Under the pieces are notes generated by a model. That model did no database searches. It saw nothing but the letters and a program-made list of their open reading frames with translations, and had not been told where the DNA came from. Position numbers and translations under genes: made by a program. A stretch of DNA of 6,140 nucleotides from Bacteroidales bacterium (lineage in GTDB: Bacteria; Bacteroidota; Bacteroidia; Bacteroidales; Bacteroidaceae). The stretch is from the NCBI GenBank assembly GCA_004557285.1, contig SFEK01000131.1, positions 1-6,140 of the forward strand. Direction: 5' to 3'. Position 1 is the first letter of the stretch. Every line of letters begins with the position of its first letter. Positions 1 to 6,140 of this stretch are shown here, one piece after another.

Positions 1-69
1 ACAATCGTATAAAATTCTTAAAAAACAGAAATTAAATCTATTATACAAGGTATTGAAAAACTTTTGTTT

Positions 70-77
70 TACTTTTG
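70..77 (+). promoter_or_regulatory. Candidate -7 promoter box for topA (operon)
   Basis: The octamer TACTTTTG matches the Bacteroidetes -7 consensus TAnnTTTG exactly and lies 29 bases before the topA start codon, which would give a leader of roughly 20-25 bases. The matching -33 box is weak: no TTTG sits 19-21 bases upstream, and the nearest candidate is a TTG at 53-55 with too short a spacer. The first 106 bases are AT-rich with no sign of a gene, so this is the most plausible start point for the topA-aroK-speA transcript. Sequence match only. Confidence 0.5.
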
Positions 78-106
78 CCGACCAATAGAACAAAGTTTTA
101 ACCGCA

Positions 107-2419
107 ATGCAAAAGAATTTAGTAATAGTCGAAAGCCCTGCCAAGGCCAAGACAATTGAAAAATTTCTGGGAAAGGACTTCAAAGTGATGTCCAGTTATG
201 GACATATTCGCGACCTGAAGAAAAAAGAACTGAGCATAGACATCAACACGCTTGTGCCCGACTACGAAATACCTGTGGAGAAAGAGAAATTGGTGAACGA
301 CCTGAGAAGCCATGCCAAACAGGCTGAAAAGGTGTGGCTCGCCTCCGATGAAGACCGCGAGGGGGAGGCCATATCATGGCATCTGTGCGAAGTGCTGGGG
401 CTGGACGAGGAAAAAACCAACCGCATCGTGTTTCACGAAATCACCAAGCCTGCCATCGTCGAGGCCATTGAACATCCTCGACACCTGGACATGAACTTAG
501 TCAATGCGCAGCAGGCTCGAAGGGTGCTCGACCGATTAGTGGGCTTCAAGCTCTCGCCCGTGCTGTGGCGCAAGGTGAAACCGGCTCTGTCGGCAGGTCG
601 CGTGCAGAGCGTTGCCGTGAGACTGATTGTGGAAAGGGAAAGAGAAATACAGGGGTTTGCCAGCGAACCTTATTACCGTGTGAATGCCATTTTTGGCGTA
701 TGCACAGCAGACGGGTCGATGGCTGAAGTGAAGGCCGAACTGGACAAGCGTTTCTCCACCCACGACGAGGTGAAGGCGTTTTTGGACAAATGCAAGAAAG
801 CCAACTTCACCATCAGCAGCGTGACCAAAAAACCGCTCAAGCGCACGCCTGCACCGCCATTCACCACCTCGACCCTGCAACAAGAGGCTGCCCGCAAACT
901 GGGATTCACCGTGTCGCAGACCATGATGGTGGCCCAACACTTGTATGAAAACGGACGCATCACCTATATGCGTACCGACTCGGTGAACCTCTCCTCGCTG
1001 TGCATCAACTCGTGCAAGGAGGAAATCGCACAGCTCTGGGGCGAGCAGTACAGCAAGCCTCGCCAATTCCACACCAATGCCAAGGGCGCACAGGAGGCAC
1101 ACGAGGCCATACGACCCACCTACATGAACGTGACCGAAATTGAGGGCACACAACAGGAGAAACGCCTCTACGAACTGATATGGAAACGCACTGCCGCCAG
1201 TCAGATGGCTGATGCCCAGATAGAGAAGACCACGGTGAACATCGGCATCGACACGGCCACAGAGCAGTTTGTGGCTAACGGTGAGGTGATCAAGTTTGAC
1301 GGCTTCCTGAAGGTGTATCGCGAGTCGGCCGACGACGACGACAACAACCAGGACGAACAGTTGCACACGCTGCCCGCCATGCACGAAGGACAGCCGCTGC
1401 AAAGGCGCGAAGTGACCGCCACGCAACGGTTCAGCCAAGGGCCGGTGAGATACACCGAGGCCAGCTTGGTGCACAAACTCGAAGAACTGGGCATCGGACG
1501 CCCCTCGACCTACGCCCCCACCATCAGCACCATACAGCAGAGGGAATATGTGCAGAAAGGCGACAAGAAGGGCGAGGAGCGCAGATATACCATCGATGTG
1601 CTGAGAGGCAACATCGTGACCGAAAAGACCAAGACCGAAATCGTGGGCAACGAAAAGGGCAAGTTGATACCCACAGACATCGGCACCGTGGTGAACGACT
1701 TCCTGCTGAAATACTTCCCCGCCATTCTCGACTATAACTTCACCGCCAAGGTGGAACAGCAGTTTGACACCATCGCCGAAGGCAAGGCGCAATGGACACA
1801 GATGCTGAAACAATTCTACAAGGATTTTGAACCTACGGTGCAGAAGACCATGAACACCCGTGAGGAACACAAGGCGGGCGAGCGCGAACTGGGCATCGAC
1901 CCACAAAGCCAGAAGCCGGTGTTCGTGAAGATAGGACGGTTTGGACCGGTGATCCAAATCGGCAGGGCCGAAGACAGCGAGAAGCCCCGATTTGCACAGT
2001 TGCCCACCGACAAGAGCATGGAGAGCATCACGCTCGAAGAGGCGCTCGAACTGTTCAAGCTGCCGCGCACCGTGGGCGAATTTGAGGGAATGCCCGTGGT
2101 GATCGGCGCAGGACGCTTCGGACCATACATCATGCACAACAAGAAATATGTGTCGCTGCCCAAGACTGAAGACCCGATGACCATCTCGCTCGGCACCGCC
2201 GTGGCGCTGATAGAGCAGAAAAGGCAGCAGGAGACTCAACGACACCTGAAGACATTCGACGAAGAGCCCCTGTTAGAGGTGATGAACGGAAGGTATGGCC
2301 CGTATTTAGCTTACGACGGCAAAAACTATCGCCTGCCCAAGAACCTGCACGAGAAAGCGGCCGACCTGACGCTGCAGGAGTGCATGGACATCATCAACGC
2401 ACCGGCGAAAAAGAAATGA
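107..2419 (+). CDS. topA: DNA topoisomerase I (type IA)
   Basis: Cytoplasmic type IA topoisomerase that relaxes negative supercoils by cutting one strand through a 5'-phosphotyrosine link. The 770-residue product starts with the TOPRIM domain: VESPAKAKT near residues 8-16 with Glu9, and the acidic metal-binding motif DEDREGE at 81-87. LSAGRVQSVAVR at 161-172 follows. The active site ITYMRTDS at 285-292 places the catalytic tyrosine at Tyr287 and its partner arginine at Arg289. RPSTYAPTI at 465-473 is another family motif. The C-terminus has no tetracysteine zinc ribbons like those of E. coli TopA. It carries three glycine-rich GRFGP/GRYGP repeats (around 610, 669 and 728), the topoisomerase C-terminal repeat type common in Bacteroidetes, and ends in a lysine-rich tail. 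An acidic stretch with four Asp in a row lies at 409-417. The start at 107 puts the TOPRIM motif at the usual distance, and an A-rich leader precedes it. First gene of a likely operon. Confidence 0.97.
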   Translation: MQKNLVIVESPAKAKTIEKFLGKDFKVMSSYGHIRDLKKKELSIDINTLVPDYEIPVEKEKLVNDLRSHAKQAEKVWLASDEDREGEAISWHLCEVLGLDEEKTNRIVFHEITKPAIVEAIEHPRHLDMNLVNAQQARRVLDRLVGFKLSPVLWRKVKPALSAGRVQSVAVRLIVEREREIQGFASEPYYRVNAIFGVCTADGSMAEVKAELDKRFSTHDEVKAFLDKCKKANFTISSVTKKPLKRTPAPPFTTSTLQQEAARKLGFTVSQTMMVAQHLYENGRITYMRTDSVNLSSLCINSCKEEIAQLWGEQYSKPRQFHTNAKGAQEAHEAIRPTYMNVTEIEGTQQEKRLYELIWKRTAASQMADAQIEKTTVNIGIDTATEQFVANGEVIKFDGFLKVYRESADDDDNNQDEQLHTLPAMHEGQPLQRREVTATQRFSQGPVRYTEASLVHKLEELGIGRPSTYAPTISTIQQREYVQKGDKKGEERRYTIDVLRGNIVTEKTKTEIVGNEKGKLIPTDIGTVVNDFLLKYFPAILDYNFTAKVEQQFDTIAEGKAQWTQMLKQFYKDFEPTVQKTMNTREEHKAGERELGIDPQSQKPVFVKIGRFGPVIQIGRAEDSEKPRFAQLPTDKSMESITLEEALELFKLPRTVGEFEGMPVVIGAGRFGPYIMHNKKYVSLPKTEDPMTISLGTAVALIEQKRQQETQRHLKTFDEEPLLEVMNGRYGPYLAYDGKNYRLPKNLHEKAADLTLQECMDIINAPAKKK

Positions 2420-2429
2420 CATCGACACC

Positions 2430-2957
2430 ATGAGGAGAATCATCATCATCGGCTACATGGGCGCAGGAAAGACCACCGTGGGCAAGGCGCTGGCCAAGAC
2501 GCTCGGCATGCCGTTCTACGACCTTGACTGGTACATCGAAGGCCGCATGCGCAAGACAGTGCCGCAAATCTTTGCCGAAAGGGGCGAGGAGGGATTCAGA
2601 AAGATAGAACAGTACATGCTGCACGAAGTGGCCGAATTTGAGGATGTCGTCGTCAGCTGCGGCGGCGGCACTCCATGCTTCTTCGACAACATGGACTACA
2701 TGAACGCCCAAGGCGAAACGGTGTATCTGAAAGCCGCACCCGATGTGCTCTACGCCCACCTGAAAATGGGCAAGGTGGAGCGGCCGCTGCTCAAGAACAA
2801 ATCGCCCGAAGAGGTGCAGACATTCATCGTGGAGCAGCTCTCGCTGCGCGAACAATATTACAACAAGGCCAAGCACACCCTCGACGTGTCGCTGCTCGAC
2901 AACTATGAGAAGATAAAAATCTCCGTGGCCAAGCTGCGGGAAATGTTGAACATATAA
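2430..2957 (+). CDS. aroK: Shikimate kinase
   Basis: Transfers the gamma-phosphate of ATP to the 3-hydroxyl of shikimate, the fifth step of the shikimate pathway to chorismate; cytoplasmic. The 175-residue length is normal for a single-domain shikimate kinase. The Walker A loop GYMGAGKT is at 8-15. The DLD motif at 31-33 supplies the Mg and shikimate aspartates. Arg57 in GFRKIE and the GGG at 78-80 are the other shikimate contacts. The lid arginine is Arg118 in VERPLL, and Arg140 in SLREQYY matches the conserved late arginine. The motif before GGG reads SCGGGTPC where many relatives have STGGGAPC, a mild change. It starts 10 bases after the topA stop, and the ATG at 2430 places the P-loop at the expected position, so translation and transcription are probably linked to topA. 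The assignment rests on motifs; AroK and AroL are isozymes, and aroK is the usual name for a single copy. Confidence 0.95.
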   Translation: MRRIIIIGYMGAGKTTVGKALAKTLGMPFYDLDWYIEGRMRKTVPQIFAERGEEGFRKIEQYMLHEVAEFEDVVVSCGGGTPCFFDNMDYMNAQGETVYLKAAPDVLYAHLKMGKVERPLLKNKSPEEVQTFIVEQLSLREQYYNKAKHTLDVSLLDNYEKIKISVAKLREMLNI

Positions 2958-3028
2958 AGGTGGAACATGAACAACAGCCACCATCAAAGAAATTAACCAA
3001 AAATACTGCTAAAACCAAAACAGCCCTG

Positions 3029-4921
<1,893 letters not shown>

Positions 4922-4931
4922 ACACTACATC

Positions 4932-4972
4932 GCCGTCTGCTCTTCTTTTTCAAAGGCAGGCGGCTTTTTTTT
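4932..4972 (+). terminator. Intrinsic terminator after speA
   Basis: A 9-base-pair stem pairs GCCGTCTGC (4932-4940) with GCAGGCGGC (4956-4964), all Watson-Crick except one U-G pair, and is followed directly by eight T residues. Within the loop, CTTT (4945-4948) can also pair with AAAG (4952-4955), which would lengthen the hairpin with a small bulge. It begins 10 bases after the speA stop and closes the housekeeping transcript. Confidence 0.92.
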
Positions 4973-4973
4973 G

Positions 4974-4997
4974 AAAAAAAGAACGCCTAAAAAGGCG
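4974..4997 (-). terminator. Terminator-like hairpin on the - strand
   Basis: On the - strand the sequence reads CGCCT, four T, AGGCG, then TTC and seven T: a perfect 5-base-pair stem (4984-4988 with 4993-4997) with a T-rich tract after it. It would stop transcription coming leftwards from the mobile element towards speA. The stem is short, so it may be weak, and no - strand gene is visible inside the window to need it. Confidence 0.45.
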
Positions 4998-5037
4998 AAA
5001 AATAGCAAAATAGAGCATTTGGTTTGAGTTTCAAGTG

Positions 5038-5070
5038 GTTGTGGCAGTCGTTGGCTTTAGTTGGCAGTGA
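5038..5070. repeat. Phased TTGGC-type direct repeats
   Basis: The heptamer TGGCAGT occurs at 5042-5048 and again at 5062-5068, exactly 20 bases apart, with GTTGGC at 5050-5055 and 5060-5065. The GGC core therefore falls at 5043, 5053 and 5063, one helical turn apart, so all copies face the same side of the DNA. Clusters like this next to an integrase gene often bind the recombinase arm domain or an excisionase. That role is inference from position. Confidence 0.5.
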
Positions 5071-5103
5071 CAAGGAAATGAGGAAAAAGCAGATTAGAGA
5101 AAT

Positions 5104-5138
5104 AGAAACGCTTTCAAATCATTACCCAATGGAAACGC
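5104..5138. repeat. GAAACGC direct repeat with short palindrome
   Basis: GAAACGC occurs at 5105-5111 and 5132-5138, 27 bases apart. The first copy continues into GAAACGCTTTC (5105-5115), whose GAAA and TTTC ends are inverted repeats around CGC, so it could be an operator half-site pair. The copies are short and could be chance; a regulator or recombinase binding site upstream of the integrase promoter is the most likely use if real. Confidence 0.3.
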
Positions 5139-5197
5139 CCTAATAAGCATTTTTAACGGTGGCGGTTCAATCTTCTCCATTCTGCGTAAGTTTTGGT

Positions 5198-5228
5198 TTT
5201 GCCATGCAACTCTCATAGTTTAATTTTG
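5198..5228 (+). promoter_or_regulatory. Bacteroidetes-type promoter of the recombinase gene
   Basis: TTTG at 5198-5201 is followed, after exactly 19 bases, by TAATTTTG at 5221-5228, a full match to TTTG-N19-21-TAnnTTTG. Transcription should begin near 5234-5236, which leaves a leader of only about 16-18 bases before the ATG at 5252. The leader is A-rich (an AAAAAAG run at 5237-5243) and has no Shine-Dalgarno site, as is normal in this phylum. Confidence 0.8.
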
Positions 5229-5251
5229 CACCGAACAAAAAAGTAAGAATT

Positions 5252-6140
5252 ATGAGATGCACTTTCAAGACAGTCTTCTATGTAAATGGAAGCAAGGAGA
5301 GAAACGGAATTGTTTCTATCATGGGACGTGTGACAATCAACGGAACTATCGCACAGTTCAGTTGCAAGCAGAGCGTTACCAAGGCTATCTGGGATGCCAA
5401 GGGCAACAGAGCCATAGGCAAGAGTAAGGAAGCCAAGGAGGTGAATTTTGCGCTTGACAACATCAAGGCTCAAATCGCCAAGCATTACCAACGACTTTCC
5501 GACCGTGAGGCGTTCGTTACCGCTGAAATGGTGAGAAACGCCTATCAAGGCATAGGCACCGAATACGAGACCTTGCTCAGAGCTTTCGACAAGGAGAACG
5601 CAGCCTTTGCCAAGCGTGTAGGCAAGGACAGGGCCAAGAACACTTACAACAAGTATCTTGTGGTGAGAAAGTACGTTGCTGAGTTCATCAAGTATCAGTA
5701 CAAGCGCAGCGATATGTCCATGAATGAGCTTACCGAGGAGTTTATCCGTGACTATTGCCTTTACTTGAAAAATGTGGTAGGGCTTGCGCAGTCCTCCATT
5801 TGGATTTACTCCATACCTCTGAAACATATCGTCACGGCGGCACACTACAACGGCAAGATACCGAGAAATCCGTTTGCCATGTACCACGTTGATCCAGACC
5901 ACAAGGAACGTGAGTTCTTGACCTTGGACGAGTTTACCGCCATGACTGAGATAAAGTTGGAAGACCCCAACATGGCATTTGCGAGAGACCTTTTTATCTT
6001 TGGCAGTTGGACAGGTATAGCTTTCATCGACATCAAGAACTTGACGGAAGATAACATCAGCATGGTAAACGGTGCTCCTTGGATAGTGTCCAAACGTCAG
6101 AAGACAGGCGTACCGTTCCAAATCAAGCTGATGGATATTC
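5252..6140 (+). CDS. Tyrosine recombinase/integrase, 5' part only
   Basis: Site-specific recombinase that would integrate and excise the element. The open frame runs from the ATG at 5252 past the window end, giving 296 residues of a protein that in this family is about 400 long. Residues 1-90 resemble the N-terminal arm-type DNA-binding domain of Bacteroidetes integrases, which typically begins with a short strand such as MRxTFKTxFY. About 105-210 form the helical SAM-like core-binding domain, ending in the typical IPRNPF before the catalytic domain. The catalytic domain begins near 220 with REFLTLDEF. Box I reads FGSWTGIAFIDIKNLT (250-265), with Ala257 at the usual first catalytic arginine. 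The catalytic beta-hairpin lysine is Lys284 in KRQKTG. The HxxR, His/Trp and tyrosine motifs would lie beyond the window. IntDOT of CTnDOT also lacks this arginine. Its own promoter lies just upstream, and codon use is less GC-biased than in speA. The family call is firm; the element type is inferred. Confidence 0.9.
   Translation, partial: MRCTFKTVFYVNGSKERNGIVSIMGRVTINGTIAQFSCKQSVTKAIWDAKGNRAIGKSKEAKEVNFALDNIKAQIAKHYQRLSDREAFVTAEMVRNAYQGIGTEYETLLRAFDKENAAFAKRVGKDRAKNTYNKYLVVRKYVAEFIKYQYKRSDMSMNELTEEFIRDYCLYLKNVVGLAQSSIWIYSIPLKHIVTAAHYNGKIPRNPFAMYHVDPDHKEREFLTLDEFTAMTEIKLEDPNMAFARDLFIFGSWTGIAFIDIKNLTEDNISMVNGAPWIVSKRQKTGVPFQIKLMDI

Larger units (their letters stand above)
4922..5251. other. 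Non-coding gap between speA and the recombinase
   Basis: These 330 bases hold no convincing gene. In order they contain the speA terminator, a small hairpin that reads as a terminator on the - strand, a cluster of TTGGC-like repeats, a pair of GAAACGC repeats with a short palindrome, and the recombinase promoter. No tRNA or tRNA 3' end is visible, so the element probably did not use a tRNA attachment site on this side. The boundary between host chromosome and mobile element must fall in this gap, most likely after the speA terminator. Confidence 0.7.
4973..6140 (+). mobile_element. Left end of an integrated element (probable ICE), partial
   Basis: A tyrosine recombinase of the conjugative-transposon type lies directly behind a terminated housekeeping operon, transcribed away from the junction, with a repeat-bearing non-coding stretch between. 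That is the usual layout at the int end of Bacteroidetes integrative elements. The recombinase is less GC-rich than topA, aroK and speA, which supports separate ancestry. The left edge at 4973 is only the first base after the speA terminator; the exact junction cannot be fixed without the other end or an empty site. No transfer, mobilisation or cargo genes are within view, so a prophage or a small integrative element remains possible. Confidence 0.6.

Noticed and set aside
1..106. Possible tail of an upstream gene or an RNA gene
   Set aside because: The stretch is AT-rich, shows no coding pattern in any frame and forms no tRNA-like or stable fold that I can see.
536..2245. Open frame of 569 codons on the - strand opposite topA
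   Set aside because: It lies entirely inside topA, whose catalytic motifs are intact. Long antisense frames are expected opposite GC-biased codons, and its product is His/Leu/Val-rich with no recognisable domain.
5078..5143. Possible 21-residue peptide (ATG to TAA) in the gap before the recombinase
   Set aside because: It has no promoter of its own that I can identify, the only AAGGA sits too close to the ATG to act as a ribosome site, and a frame this short is common by chance. It also overlaps the repeat region.
5187..5195. Second possible -7 box (TAAGTTTTG)
   Set aside because: It has three bases between TA and TTTG instead of two, and the box at 5221-5228 fits the consensus exactly with proper spacing.
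5213..6121. Open frame of 302 codons on the - strand opposite the recombinase
   Set aside because: The + strand frame encodes a recognisable integrase with a strong promoter. The antisense product has no recognisable domain.

Overview
The window looks like a chromosomal segment from a member of the Bacteroidales, most likely Prevotella or a close relative. Three things point there: the close match of SpeA, AroK and TopA to the Bacteroidetes versions as I remember them, promoters of the Bacteroidetes type (TTTG, 19-21 bases, TAnnTTTG), and start codons preceded by A-rich leaders rather than Shine-Dalgarno sites. The genus is inference; no 16S or other marker is present.

Positions 1-4972 are an ordinary housekeeping block on the + strand. 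An AT-rich leader with a candidate promoter (1-106) precedes topA (DNA topoisomerase I), aroK (shikimate kinase, 10 bases later) and speA (biosynthetic arginine decarboxylase, 71 bases after aroK). The block ends in a strong intrinsic terminator at 4932-4972. The three products do unrelated jobs (DNA supercoiling, aromatic amino acid precursors, polyamine precursor), so they probably share transcription rather than a pathway.

Positions 4973-6140 look like the left end of an integrated mobile element. A non-coding stretch of about 280 bases holds a small hairpin that reads as a terminator on the - strand, a cluster of short direct repeats in 10-base phase, a second repeat/palindrome pair, and a textbook Bacteroidetes promoter. 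It leads into a tyrosine recombinase gene that starts at 5252 and runs off the window after 296 codons. The recombinase belongs to the conjugative-transposon type of Bacteroidetes and has alanine where most tyrosine recombinases have the first catalytic arginine. Its base composition is visibly less GC-rich than that of the three upstream genes. The rest of the element, including the recombinase C-terminus with its tyrosine and any cargo, lies outside the window, so I cannot say what the element carries.

I see no RNA gene, CRISPR array, IS element or clearly new system in the window. The parts most worth a second look are the recombinase, its repeat-bearing upstream region, and the junction with speA.
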